Assembly (NCBI RefSeq): GCF_007050985.1
Contig: NZ_VHSF01000003.1
Span: forward strand, 531,500 to 595,499
Length of the DNA stretch: 64,000 nucleotides
Direction: 5' to 3'
DNA from: Christiangramia sabulilitoris
Lineage (GTDB): Bacteria; Bacteroidota; Bacteroidia; Flavobacteriales; Flavobacteriaceae
The notes beneath the pieces are model-generated. The model made no database searches, was not told the DNA's origin, and worked only from the letters and a program-made list of their open reading frames with translations. Positions 8,830 to 17,622 of the stretch are shown here, piece by piece (positions within the stretch are counted from its first letter, which is position 1; every line of letters starts with the position of its first letter). Position numbers and translations under genes: made by a program.

Positions 8830-9840
8830 ATGATTCTGGTAACCGGAGGTACAGGTTTAGTTGGCGCACATCTACTATTTGAACTGGCGCATAAACACGA
8901 AAAGCTTAGAGCTATTGCGAGATCCACCAGCAATACCCAGGCTGTTAGGAAAGTTTTCGGCTATTACAGAAATACTGCTGAAGCTGACCGTTTGTTTAAA
9001 AAGATAGAATGGATAAGAGCAGATATTAACGATATTCCCTCTTTGGAAAAGGCCTTCGAAAATGTGGAATATGTTTATCACAGTGCCGCGTTGATTTCCT
9101 TTGACCCCTCTGATGAAAAAAAACTGCGCAAAATCAATATTGAGGGTACGGCCAATATTGTAAATCAATGCATCCATAACAAAATTAAAAAGCTTTGTTA
9201 TGTGAGCAGTGTGGCGGCAATAGGTAATCCTCTGAATAAAGCTGTAGTAGATGAAACCGCTAAATGGATTCCTGAAGAAGATCACAGCAATTACGCCATT
9301 TCGAAATACGGAGCTGAGATCGAAGCCTGGAGGGGCACTCAGGAAGGTATAGATACTGTGATTGTCAACCCCGGGATCATTCTGGGCCCAGGATTCTGGA
9401 ATTCGGGCAGTGGCAGGATCTTTTCAAAAATAGATCAGGGGTTAAACTATCATTTCCCGAAAATTTCCGGGTTTGTGGGAGTTCATGATGTGGTGAAGTC
9501 TATGATCCAACTAATGGAATCTCCCATTGTTAATAAAAATTATATCGTGGTAGCCGAAAATATCAGCTTTGAAGAGGTATTCAAAATGACCGCGAAGCAC
9601 CTGAACAAACCGGCACCTGCGAAAAAATTAAAAAAATGGATGATCGCTCTGGGCTGGTTCTTTCAAAAAATAGGAAGCTGGTTTGGTTTAAAGAGAGAGA
9701 TCACTTACGAATCCATCAACGGATTGTATGCTGAAACTCAATACAGCAACAAAAAGCTTACAGAGGAATTAAATTTCAGTTTTGAACCCATTGAAAAGAT
9801 GATAGGGGACACAGCCGAGATTTACCGAAAAGAGCATTAA
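8830..9840 (+). CDS. NAD(P)-dependent epimerase/dehydratase family protein (extended SDR)
   Basis: The 336-residue product is an extended short-chain dehydrogenase. It has the Rossmann nucleotide motif VTGGTGLVGAHL (residues 4-15), a VYHSAALISF segment, VSSVAAIG with the catalytic serine, and YAISK with Tyr155 and Lys159. PGIILGPG after this is typical of the NAD-dependent epimerase/dehydratase and dihydroflavonol-reductase-like branch. The C-terminal third binds the substrate and gives no specificity clue. Its last four bases overlap the convergent DUF4296 gene. The reaction is probably oxidation/reduction or epimerisation of a sugar nucleotide or similar compound, but the substrate is unknown. 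Confidence 0.88.
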   Translation: MILVTGGTGLVGAHLLFELAHKHEKLRAIARSTSNTQAVRKVFGYYRNTAEADRLFKKIEWIRADINDIPSLEKAFENVEYVYHSAALISFDPSDEKKLRKINIEGTANIVNQCIHNKIKKLCYVSSVAAIGNPLNKAVVDETAKWIPEEDHSNYAISKYGAEIEAWRGTQEGIDTVIVNPGIILGPGFWNSGSGRIFSKIDQGLNYHFPKISGFVGVHDVVKSMIQLMESPIVNKNYIVVAENISFEEVFKMTAKHLNKPAPAKKLKKWMIALGWFFQKIGSWFGLKREITYESINGLYAETQYSNKKLTEELNFSFEPIEKMIGDTAEIYRKEH

Positions 9841-10394
9841 CCCTGCCGGTTCATACTAGCATCAAATTTTACGGCAGGCACAATAAGACTATCTTTCTTC
9901 TGCCTTATGCTGTCTTTATTGATAGCTTTTAAAGTCTTTACCGGTACAGAATCAATAATTCTAAGCCCCAGGGAATCCACTCGTCTCAAAGAATCTTTCC
10001 TGGCCAGCTTAATACTATCTTCAATTTTTACCTCGATAGCCCTTAACGAATCCATCCTGGTCTTAATAACCTGTAACCGGACTTTTACACTGTCATATAT
10101 ACGCTCGTAATCTGAATATTGCTCTGCGTAATAATCGTTACTTCTTTCAAATTGAAGGCTATCTATATTATACTTTGCAAAAACATAACCGGTAGGGTCT
10201 ATCCCGGTGCTTTCGAGTTTTTGCTTATTATAATTTCGCGCAGCATTAAGCAGCGCAATTTCGGTCAAAACATCTATCATTTGATCTTCAGGAATAAGGT
10301 CTTCTGGTCTTTCTGTTTTTTCCAGGTTCTGGCAGGATACAGAAAACAACAGCAGAAGTACGAACAAGATCTTAATGTTCAGGTTATCGATCAA
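9837..10394 (-). CDS. DUF4296 lipoprotein
   Basis: A 185-residue predicted lipoprotein with lipobox LFSVSC (Cys21). The body begins RPEDLIPEDQMIDVLTEIALLNAA, characteristic of DUF4296, a helical family found in Bacteroidota. The C-terminal half is a charged, probably coiled-coil stretch rich in Asp, Lys and Ser (many DSL/DSI triplets). Its start overlaps the end of pyrC by 11 bp, so it is translated from the pyrC/glycosyltransferase operon. The function is not known; location is the inner face of the outer membrane or the periplasm. Confidence 0.85.
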   Translation of the reverse strand: MIDNLNIKILFVLLLLFSVSCQNLEKTERPEDLIPEDQMIDVLTEIALLNAARNYNKQKLESTGIDPTGYVFAKYNIDSLQFERSNDYYAEQYSDYERIYDSVKVRLQVIKTRMDSLRAIEVKIEDSIKLARKDSLRRVDSLGLRIIDSVPVKTLKAINKDSIRQKKDSLIVPAVKFDASMNRQG

Positions 10395-11727
10395 AGCTTA
10401 ATCTTTCGGCGTTTTTAGTAAAAGGTGCATGTTTGAAGTTCTTGTAAACCAGCTTTCCATTTACGAATGTATGGGTAATTCTGGATTTAAAGGTTGTTCC
10501 TTCAAACGGGGACCACTGGCATTTTGAATAGATGTTATCTGGCTGCACCGCCCATGGAGAATTAAGGTCTACTAAAACAAGATCTGCTTTATACCCTTCC
10601 CTGATAAATCCTCTTTTATCCACATCAAAAAGAATGGCTGGATTATGACAGGCTTTTTCCACAATCTTTTCCAGGGTGATCTTTCCCTGGTGGTGCATTT
10701 GTAACAATGCCGGGAGGGCATGTTGCACTAAAGGACCACCACTTGGCGCCTTGGTATATACATTTTTCTTTTCTTCCTTGGTATGAGGCGCATGGTCTGT
10801 GGCCAGCACATCAAGCCTGTTATCATTAAGAGCATCCAGAAGGGCTTCCTGGTCTGCCTTAGTTTTAACTGCAGGATTCCATTTTATTAAAGTTCCCTTT
10901 TTCTGATAATCTGAATCATTGAACCAAAGATGATGTATACAGACCTCTGCAGTGATCTTTTTATCCTTTAAAGGTTTTTTATTACTGAAAAGGCTTAATT
11001 CCTTGGCGGTAGAAACATGAAAAACATGTAATCTCGCGCCGGTCTTTTTAGCCAGGGCAACAGCTCTGGAAGAAGATTTATAACAGGCCTCTTCGCTTCT
11101 TATTTTTGGGTGCAATTCAATAGGGATATCTTCCCCGTATCTTTCAATACATTCCTGAAGATTTTTCCTGATGGTTTCTTCATCTTCGCAATGAACAGCG
11201 ATCAATACCGGAGATTTTTTAAAGATCTGCTCCAGAACTTTTTCATCGTCAACCAGCATATTTCCCGTAGAAGAGCCCAAAAATAATTTTAAGGCCGCGA
11301 CATTCTTAGGATCTATTTTTTCGATCTCACTCAGGTTGTCGTTAGTACCGCCAAACATAAATGAGTAATTGGCATAAGAAGTTTCAGAAGCAATCCTGAA
11401 TTTCTCCTCCAGCTCCTCTATAGTTGTAGTTTGCGGAAGGGTATTTGGCATCTCAATAAATGAGGTAATACCTCCTGCGACAGCAGCCCTGGAGCCGGTC
11501 TCTATAGATTCCTTGTGGGTGAGGCCAGGTTCCCTGAAATGTACCTGGTCATCTATAAGACCAGGCAACAGATAAGTTCCTTCGGCATCAAAAATATTTA
11601 CATCTGGAGATTTTGCACTGATACTTTCAGCAATTTCGACGATAATGCCTTCTTCAATAAATACATCCCCATCTACGATCTTTCCTTCGTTAACTATCTT
11701 AGCGTTCTTTATTAAAACCTTTTTCAT
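10384..11727 (-). CDS. pyrC: Dihydroorotase (multifunctional-complex type)
   Basis: Amidohydrolase of 447 residues that interconverts N-carbamoyl-aspartate and dihydroorotate in pyrimidine synthesis. Visible landmarks are PGLIDDQVHFREPGLTHK (residues 55-72), RLHVFHVSTAKE with metal-binding histidines, and VLATDHAPHTKEEK with the catalytic Asp. In most class I enzymes the first motif is HxH; here the first position is Gln (QVH). I recall this substitution as common in Bacteroidota dihydroorotases, so the enzyme is probably active. It shares one base with the upstream glycosyltransferase stop and overlaps DUF4296 downstream, giving a tight three-gene operon. Confidence 0.95.
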   Translation of the reverse strand: MKKVLIKNAKIVNEGKIVDGDVFIEEGIIVEIAESISAKSPDVNIFDAEGTYLLPGLIDDQVHFREPGLTHKESIETGSRAAVAGGITSFIEMPNTLPQTTTIEELEEKFRIASETSYANYSFMFGGTNDNLSEIEKIDPKNVAALKLFLGSSTGNMLVDDEKVLEQIFKKSPVLIAVHCEDEETIRKNLQECIERYGEDIPIELHPKIRSEEACYKSSSRAVALAKKTGARLHVFHVSTAKELSLFSNKKPLKDKKITAEVCIHHLWFNDSDYQKKGTLIKWNPAVKTKADQEALLDALNDNRLDVLATDHAPHTKEEKKNVYTKAPSGGPLVQHALPALLQMHHQGKITLEKIVEKACHNPAILFDVDKRGFIREGYKADLVLVDLNSPWAVQPDNIYSKCQWSPFEGTTFKSRITHTFVNGKLVYKNFKHAPFTKNAERLSFDR

Positions 11728-12464
11728 TAGATCCTTTTCCTGTTAAACAGACTTTTAAGCTTCATTTTAATTACCCCAAAAACGGCTTCCGAAATAATGG
11801 AACCGCTCATTTTAGAAGTACCCCTGGTCCTATCTGTAAAGATAACCGGGACCTCCACAATTTTATAATTAAGGAGATAAGCTTTGAACTTCATCTCTAT
11901 CTGGAATGCATATCCAATAAACTGAATTCTATCGAGGTCTATTGCTTGCAGCACTTCCTTTTTATAACAAACAAATCCGGCAGTGGTATCCTGTATATCC
12001 ATGCCGGTCACAAACCTGACATATCTTGAGGCCAGCCAGGACATTAAAACCCTGTTCATTGGCCAGTTAATCACATTCACTCCGGTGATATAGCGGGATC
12101 CTATAGCCACGTCTGCTCCGTCCCTCTTGCAGGTATTATATAACCTGATAAGATCATTGGGATTATGCGAAAAATCAGCATCCATTTCAAAAATGTAATC
12201 ATACTGCTTTTTTAGCGCCCAGCGAAAACCATGAATATAGGCGGTACCCAGTCCCTGTTTACCGTGTCTTTCTTCAAGGAACAGCCTTTCAGGAAATTCT
12301 GCCTGCAGGGTCCTAACCCTGGTTGCAGTGCCGTCGGGAGAATTATCATCTACTACCAGTATATGAAACTTGCGTCTTTGAGAGAACACATTTCTAATTA
12401 TGCGCTCAATATTTTCAATTTCATTAAAGGTGGGTATAATAATTAGCCCATTTACCATTCCCAA
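11727..12464 (-). CDS. Family 2 glycosyltransferase, polyprenol-phosphate mannosyltransferase (DPM1) type
   Basis: The 245-residue protein has the GT-A fold signature of dolichol/polyprenol-phosphate mannose synthases: IIPTFNEIENI at the N-terminus, VVDDNSPDGT, EMDADFSHNP (the DxD equivalent), IGSRYITG and FTDRTRGTSKMS. No transmembrane segment is present, as in the soluble DPM1-like branch. It should transfer a sugar from a nucleotide donor to a lipid phosphate at the inner membrane, supplying glycan synthesis or protein glycosylation. First gene of an operon with pyrC and DUF4296. Met3 (12458) is an alternative start. Confidence 0.9.
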   Translation of the reverse strand: MGMVNGLIIIPTFNEIENIERIIRNVFSQRRKFHILVVDDNSPDGTATRVRTLQAEFPERLFLEERHGKQGLGTAYIHGFRWALKKQYDYIFEMDADFSHNPNDLIRLYNTCKRDGADVAIGSRYITGVNVINWPMNRVLMSWLASRYVRFVTGMDIQDTTAGFVCYKKEVLQAIDLDRIQFIGYAFQIEMKFKAYLLNYKIVEVPVIFTDRTRGTSKMSGSIISEAVFGVIKMKLKSLFNRKRI

Positions 12465-12538
12465 AAGTTTTGCACAAATGTATGCAAATTAAAACTTCAA
12501 ATCTTTATGTTAGGCCTCCGGAATAAAGGTCAAAATTT

Positions 12539-12546
12539 TACATTTG
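12539..12546 (+). promoter_or_regulatory. Bacteroidota -7 box (TACATTTG)
   Basis: Exact TAnnTTTG match 14 bp before the ATG at 12561. It lies inside the longer reading frame that begins at 12507, which supports the later start for the downstream gene. Confidence 0.55.
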
Positions 12547-12560
12547 TAAAAATTTTTTAC

Positions 12561-13214
12561 ATGCAGGCAATAGAAAGAATTTACGAATACCAGGATTGGA
12601 TGACCATCCTTTTTCTGGCCTGTTTTATTCTTTTAGTGGCGGCAAAAATTTTATTCCCCCAACGTTTTGAGGAATTTACATCCCTTTTAAACTCCGGCAA
12701 ATTTATAGCCTTTAAAGGAAAAGAGAATAAAGCTTTTCATGCTTTTAACATTTTATTGTTAACTCTGCAGGCGATTTCTGTTTCTATATTTTTATTTATA
12801 GCCTACCGTTTTTTCAGGGGGGCAGAGCCCGGACCATTTATACTCTTTATCAGGATTTTTACCGCCTATTTTTGTCTTATTTTAATCAAAGCCGGAGTAG
12901 AGAAAATCATTGGAAATATTTTCGATATAGACGAAAAAATAGACTACTATATCTTTCAGAAGTTTAGTTATAGAAATTTCATCTCCATATTTCTGTTATT
13001 TGCTTCTTTATTATTAATTTACGGGTTCTACCCTACAGGCCTTATATTAGGATTTATCGCCGGTTCAGCAATTCTCGCGAATTCTCTGGGCATGATTATA
13101 ATATACAGGAGAAATCAAAGCCTTTTAAGCGCCAATTGGTTTTATTTTATTTTGTACCTTTGCGCACTTGAAATAGCACCTTATATAATTTTATATAAGC
13201 TAATTACAATCTAA
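12561..13214 (+). CDS. DUF4271 integral membrane protein
   Basis: A 217-residue polytopic membrane protein with about six hydrophobic segments. The N-terminus MQAIERIYEYQDWMTILFLACF and the region around FDIDEKIDYYIFQKFSYRN fit DUF4271, a Bacteroidota family always found next to hemD, as here (24 bp upstream). The frame is open back to 12507, but I chose 12561 because the conserved N-terminus and the -7 box at 12539 point to it. The function is unknown. Confidence 0.85.
   Translation: MQAIERIYEYQDWMTILFLACFILLVAAKILFPQRFEEFTSLLNSGKFIAFKGKENKAFHAFNILLLTLQAISVSIFLFIAYRFFRGAEPGPFILFIRIFTAYFCLILIKAGVEKIIGNIFDIDEKIDYYIFQKFSYRNFISIFLLFASLLLIYGFYPTGLILGFIAGSAILANSLGMIIIYRRNQSLLSANWFYFILYLCALEIAPYIILYKLITI
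13155..13162 (+). promoter_or_regulatory. Possible -7 box (TACCTTTG) for hemD within the end of the upstream gene
   Basis: Exact TAnnTTTG match with a TTG at 13136-13138, sixteen bases upstream, which is somewhat short of the usual spacing. It would allow hemD expression independent of the DUF4271 gene. Confidence 0.4.
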
Positions 13215-13238
13215 AGAGGACCTAATAAAGTTTAATAT

Positions 13239-13985
13239 ATGAAAGTGAAAACAATTTTGGTTTCTCAACCTGAGCCTAAGGTGGAAAACTCACCTTATTT
13301 TGAGTTAGAGGAAAAGCAAAAAGTTAAAATTGATTTCATCCCTTTTATTCATGTTGAAGGAGTTCCATCGAAAGAAGTAAGACAGCAAAAGGTTGATCTT
13401 ACCAAGTACACCGCAATCATTCTTACCAGTCGTAATGCAGTGGACCATTTCTTTAGAATTGCTGAAGAAATGAGGTTTAAGGTACCAGATAGTTTGAAAT
13501 ATTTTTGTTTAAGTGAGGCGGTTGCCTATTATTTACAGAAGTATGTCGTCTACCGTAAAAGGAAGATCTATGTAGGTAAAAGAACATTTACTGAACTTGC
13601 TCCGCTTATTAAGAAATATAAGAACGAAAAATTTCTTCTGCCGTCTTCAGATATGCTGAAGCCTGATGTACCTAAAACTTTGAACAAATTAGGGGTAGAC
13701 TGGACCAAGGCAGTTTTTTACAGAACTGTTGTTAGTGATCTTTCGCATCTAAAGGACGTAACTTATGATATTCTGGTTTTCTTTAGCCCTAGCGGAATCA
13801 AATCTCTATTTGAGAATTTCCCGGATTTCAAGCAAAACGAAACCAGGATCGCTGTTTTTGGAAACACCACTATTAAAGCAGCAAAGGAACATGGACTTAC
13901 TGTGAATATTAAGGCTCCAACGCCCGAAACTCCAAGCATGACCATGGCTATAAATAAATATATTAGCGAGGTTAATAAGAAGTAA
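13239..13985 (+). CDS. hemD: Uroporphyrinogen-III synthase
   Basis: The 248-residue protein has the two-lobed HemD pattern: KTILVSQPEP at the N-terminus, IILTSRNAVDHFF in lobe one, then VDWTKAVFYRTVV and DILVFFSPSGIKSLFENF. It cyclises hydroxymethylbilane to uroporphyrinogen III in tetrapyrrole synthesis. HemD sequences are very divergent, but the TSRNAV and FSPSG signatures plus the DUF4271 neighbour support the call. It ends at a strong bidirectional terminator shared with pckA. Confidence 0.9.
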   Translation: MKVKTILVSQPEPKVENSPYFELEEKQKVKIDFIPFIHVEGVPSKEVRQQKVDLTKYTAIILTSRNAVDHFFRIAEEMRFKVPDSLKYFCLSEAVAYYLQKYVVYRKRKIYVGKRTFTELAPLIKKYKNEKFLLPSSDMLKPDVPKTLNKLGVDWTKAVFYRTVVSDLSHLKDVTYDILVFFSPSGIKSLFENFPDFKQNETRIAVFGNTTIKAAKEHGLTVNIKAPTPETPSMTMAINKYISEVNKK

Positions 13986-14017
13986 TTATTTTATTCTCCT
14001 TCACTTTCAAATAAAAA

Positions 14018-14047
14018 AAATCCGGTCACAGACCGGATTTTTTTTTC
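14018..14047. terminator. Bidirectional terminator between hemD and pckA
   Basis: Perfect ten-base-pair stem AAATCCGGTC / GACCGGATTT with an ACA loop. A T-run follows on the plus strand and an A-run precedes it, so it can serve both convergent genes. Confidence 0.93.
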
Positions 14048-14063
14048 AACTAACAATTTAAAA

Positions 14064-15662
14064 CTATTCGATTGGACCACCATTCATGATTTCCTCATTG
14101 GCATACTCTTCGAATTTACTAAAGTTCTTTCTGAAAAATCTTGATAACTCTTTCGCTTTACGATCATAGGCATCTTTATCTTTCCAGGTATTCTTTGGAT
14201 TTAGTACTTCTGAAGGTACATTTTCACAGGTCTTTGGCATTTCCAGGCCAAAGATCTCGTGCTTTTCATATTCCACATCATCAAGCTTTCCTTCTAGAGC
14301 CGAGCTAATCATTTCGCGGGTATATTTTAACTTCATTCTGTTTCCTACCCCGTAAGGCCCGCCAGTCCAACCGGTATTTACCAGCCATACGTTCACTTCA
14401 GCAGCTTTCATTTTCTTGCTTAGCATTTCAGCATATTCTGTTGGATGCAATGGCATAAACGGTGCACCAAAACATGCAGAAAAACTAGGTACCGGTTCAT
14501 CTACACCTGCTTCAGTTCCAGCTACTTTAGCAGTATAACCGCTAATAAAATGATAGGCAGCCTGTCCCGGAGTTAGTTTGCTGATTGGAGGCAATACCCC
14601 AAAAGCATCGGCCGTTAGGAAAAATATATTCTTTGGATTCTTACCCGAGGAAGGCTCCTGTATATTATCTATATGGTGAATAGGATAGCTCACCCTTGTG
14701 TTCTGAGTAATACTGGTATCCTGGAAATCTACATTGCCGTCTTTATCCAGAACAACATTTTCCAGGATAGCTCCCGGCTTGATCGCACGGTAAATGTCTG
14801 GTTCGTTTTTTTCAGTAAGATTGATCACTTTGGCATAACAACCTCCTTCAAAATTGAAAATCGTATTTTCTGAAGTCCAGCCATGTTCATCATCTCCAAT
14901 TAATTTCCTTTCTGGATCTGCAGAAAGGGTAGTCTTACCTGTCCCGGATAATCCGAAAAAGATCGCGGTATCTCCATCTTCACCCACGTTAGCAGAACAG
15001 TGCATAGGCAGGGTATTCTTGTATACCGGAAGTATAAAGTTTAGAGCAGAAAAAATACCTTTTTTAATTTCTCCGGTATAACCGGTACCACCTATAAGGG
15101 CAATTTTCTTACTAAAATTTAGGATTGCAAAATTTTCCTGTCTCGTACCATCAGTCTCGGGATCTGCTTTAAACCCAGGAGCGTTTACAATTAACCAGTC
15201 TTCTTTAAAATCTGCCAGTTCATCCTCTTCTGGTCGCAGAAACATATTATAGGCAAACATATTAGACCAGGGATATTCATTAACCACCCTGATATTTAAA
15301 CGGTATGCATCCTGTGCGCAGGCATAAGCATCACGGGCATAGACTTCTTTCCCGTTCAGATAATTTACTACCTTCTTATATAATTTATCGAACTTCTCCG
15401 GATCAAAAGGAATATTGATATCCCCCCACCATACTTTATCTGCGGTTACCTCATCTTTCACTATGAACCTGTCTTTGGGAGACCTACCGGTAAATTCGCC
15501 GGTATTCACTGCCAAAGCTCCAAAAGAGCTTTCCACACCCTGCCCAAGTCGCAATGTTTCACGGTGAAGTTGTTCTGGAGATAGCTGATAATGTACTGTG
15601 GCATTTTTGATGCCGTAATCCTCTAACGAAATCGTTTTCGTAATTTGGGTGTTATCGACCAT
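14064..15662 (-). CDS. pckA: Phosphoenolpyruvate carboxykinase (ATP)
   Basis: ATP-dependent PEP carboxykinase (532 residues) that converts oxaloacetate to PEP in gluconeogenesis. The kinase-1a loop GLSGTGKTT lies at residues 237-245, followed by LIGDDEHGW (metal-binding) and FNFEGGCYAK. The substrate loop FTGRSPKDRF sits at residues 57-66. Length and motif order are normal for the family. Monocistronic, with a -7 box about 33 bp upstream of the ATG. Confidence 0.98.
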   Translation of the reverse strand: MVDNTQITKTISLEDYGIKNATVHYQLSPEQLHRETLRLGQGVESSFGALAVNTGEFTGRSPKDRFIVKDEVTADKVWWGDINIPFDPEKFDKLYKKVVNYLNGKEVYARDAYACAQDAYRLNIRVVNEYPWSNMFAYNMFLRPEEDELADFKEDWLIVNAPGFKADPETDGTRQENFAILNFSKKIALIGGTGYTGEIKKGIFSALNFILPVYKNTLPMHCSANVGEDGDTAIFFGLSGTGKTTLSADPERKLIGDDEHGWTSENTIFNFEGGCYAKVINLTEKNEPDIYRAIKPGAILENVVLDKDGNVDFQDTSITQNTRVSYPIHHIDNIQEPSSGKNPKNIFFLTADAFGVLPPISKLTPGQAAYHFISGYTAKVAGTEAGVDEPVPSFSACFGAPFMPLHPTEYAEMLSKKMKAAEVNVWLVNTGWTGGPYGVGNRMKLKYTREMISSALEGKLDDVEYEKHEIFGLEMPKTCENVPSEVLNPKNTWKDKDAYDRKAKELSRFFRKNFSKFEEYANEEIMNGGPIE

Positions 15663-15694
15663 AAAAAATCAATTCTGTTGTTTGTTTAGGCATA

Positions 15695-15702
15695 CAAAAG
15701 TA
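15695..15702 (-). promoter_or_regulatory. Bacteroidota -7 box (TACTTTTG) for pckA
   Basis: Exact TAnnTTTG on the minus strand, 33 bp before the pckA ATG. No -33 element at ideal spacing. Confidence 0.5.
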
Positions 15703-15739
15703 AAAATCTTATGTAGATAAAACGTTAAACAAAATCAAT

Positions 15740-16129
15740 TTATTTAGTTTTTAACTTTATGAATTTCAGTAATAATAAGAACCAGCCCAGTATTAACAGG
15801 GTGCCACCTAAGGGTGTTAATATGGCTATCGCTCTAAAATTCATCCCCAATATAGTTCCTGCAGATAATAAGTAAATTGAAACCGAGAATAAAATGACTC
15901 CTGTAAATAGTAAATAATAGATTGTATTTAGCTTCTCAAAGGATAGCACTTTTAATCCTCCAATTATTAAAAAAAGAAATGCATGATAAATCTGGAAGCG
16001 AACCCCGGTTTCGAAAGATTTAAGAGATTCTGCAGAAATCACCTCCTTGAGTCCATGAGCAGCAAAAGCACCTAAAATTACCGCCGTTAGCCCAAAAACA
16101 GCTCCACTGATTAAAAATTTTCTATGCAT
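15740..16129 (-). CDS. DUF423 (YgdD-like) small inner-membrane protein
   Basis: A 129-residue protein with four hydrophobic segments. The N-terminus has GAVFGLTAVILGAFAAHGLK, followed by FETGVRFQIYHAFLFL, both diagnostic of DUF423. The function in the inner membrane is unknown. It is divergently transcribed from the saccharopine-dehydrogenase-like gene across a 68-bp gap. Confidence 0.9.
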   Translation of the reverse strand: MHRKFLISGAVFGLTAVILGAFAAHGLKEVISAESLKSFETGVRFQIYHAFLFLIIGGLKVLSFEKLNTIYYLLFTGVILFSVSIYLLSAGTILGMNFRAIAILTPLGGTLLILGWFLLLLKFIKLKTK

Positions 16130-16197
16130 TATTTCAATTTTTTATAACTCAAAGTTTTAATACATTCGTCAGCCACTACACAAAACTAACTTAATTT

Positions 16198-17571
16198 ATG
16201 CGAGAAATTTTAATTATAGGAGCAGGAAAATCCACTTCCGTTCTTATAGATTACCTACTGAAACAGGCCGAAACTGAGGATCTTTTTCTAAGAATAGGAG
16301 ATCTGGATATTGATAATGCCCGCAAAGCCTGCCGGGATCACCAAAGATGTGAAGCTTTTGAGCTGGATGTCTTTAAATCTGAAAGCCGCGAACCCGCCAT
16401 TAAAAAAGCCGATATAATCATTTCCATGCTTCCGGCGCGATTCCATATCGAGGTAGCCAGAGATTGTTTGAAGTATAGTAAGAATATGGTAACCGCATCT
16501 TACATCAGCGACGAAATGAAGGCCCTGGATGCTGAAGTTAAAGCTAAAGGCCTGGTATTTATGAATGAAATTGGCGTGGATCCCGGAATTGACCATATGA
16601 GCGCCATGCAGGTCATAGACAGGATTAGGGATAAAGGCGGTAAGATGCTTCTTTTCGAATCTTTTACCGGTGGGCTGGTCGCCCCGGAAAGCGACAATAA
16701 CCTTTGGAATTATAAATTCACCTGGAATCCCAGGAATGTTGTGGTTGCGGGCCAGGGCGGTGTTGCTGAATTTATTCAGGAAGGAAAATATAAATATATT
16801 CCCTACCAAAGATTGTTCAGAAGAACCGAATTTTTGAAAATTGAGGGACACGGTAAATTTGAAGCTTACGCTAACAGAAACTCCCTAAAGTACCAGAGTA
16901 TTTACGGGCTGGAAGATGTTTTGACCCTTTACCGTGGTACCATTCGTAAAGTTGGGTTCAGCCGTGCGTGGAATATGTTTGTACAATTAGGTATGACAGA
17001 TGATAGTTTTGCCATGAAGAATTCAGAAGAGATGAGCTATCGCGATTTCATTAATGCATTCCTTCCATATTCACCCAGCGATTCTGTAGAACTAAAGGTG
17101 AGGCATAATCTGAAAATAGATCAGGATGATATCATGTGGGATAAGCTAATAGAGCTGGACCTTTTCAACCCTGATAAAAAGATAGGAATCAAAAACGCTA
17201 CCCCGGCTCAGGCGCTGCAAAAGATATTGATGGATAAATGGACCCTGTCTGAAGATGATAAGGATATGATCGTGATGTACCACAAATTTGGGTACGAGCT
17301 AAATGGCGAAAGAAAGCAAATTGACTCAACTATGGTCAATATTGGAGAAGACCAGACCAAGACAGCAATGGCCAGGACCGTTGGTCTACCCGTGGCGATC
17401 GCCGCGATAATGATCTTAAATGGAAAAATTAAGACTCCCGGAGTTCAGCTTCCTATTAAAAAAGAGGTGTATCAGCCCATTCTGAAAAAACTGGAAGACC
17501 AGGGTATTAAATTTAAAGAGGAAGAGACGGAATACCTGGGATATAATCCATTTGGAGAGGTAGGAAATTAA
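16198..17571 (+). CDS. Saccharopine dehydrogenase-like oxidoreductase (NADP/glutamate-forming type)
   Basis: The 457-residue protein has an N-terminal Rossmann domain (LIIGAGKSTS, residues 5-14), the conserved IISMLPARFH, VTASYISDEM and NEIGVDPGIDHMSAMQVID segments, and a saccharopine-dehydrogenase C-terminal domain (ESFTGGLVAPES, NLWNYKFTWNPRNVV). The family reversibly cleaves or forms saccharopine in lysine metabolism. With an Lrp/AsnC regulator immediately downstream, a role in lysine breakdown is likely. A paralogous role such as carboxynorspermidine-type synthesis is less likely because of the full C-terminal domain. Confidence 0.87.
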   Translation: MREILIIGAGKSTSVLIDYLLKQAETEDLFLRIGDLDIDNARKACRDHQRCEAFELDVFKSESREPAIKKADIIISMLPARFHIEVARDCLKYSKNMVTASYISDEMKALDAEVKAKGLVFMNEIGVDPGIDHMSAMQVIDRIRDKGGKMLLFESFTGGLVAPESDNNLWNYKFTWNPRNVVVAGQGGVAEFIQEGKYKYIPYQRLFRRTEFLKIEGHGKFEAYANRNSLKYQSIYGLEDVLTLYRGTIRKVGFSRAWNMFVQLGMTDDSFAMKNSEEMSYRDFINAFLPYSPSDSVELKVRHNLKIDQDDIMWDKLIELDLFNPDKKIGIKNATPAQALQKILMDKWTLSEDDKDMIVMYHKFGYELNGERKQIDSTMVNIGEDQTKTAMARTVGLPVAIAAIMILNGKIKTPGVQLPIKKEVYQPILKKLEDQGIKFKEEETEYLGYNPFGEVGN

Positions 17572-17622
17572 ATTTGAGAAGCATTTTTGTATTTTAGCTT
17601 TAAAATCAAAATAAATTGCTGA

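Noticed and set aside
16288-16851. Minus-strand frame of 187 codons
   Set aside because: It lies wholly inside the saccharopine-dehydrogenase-like gene, which has clear family motifs.
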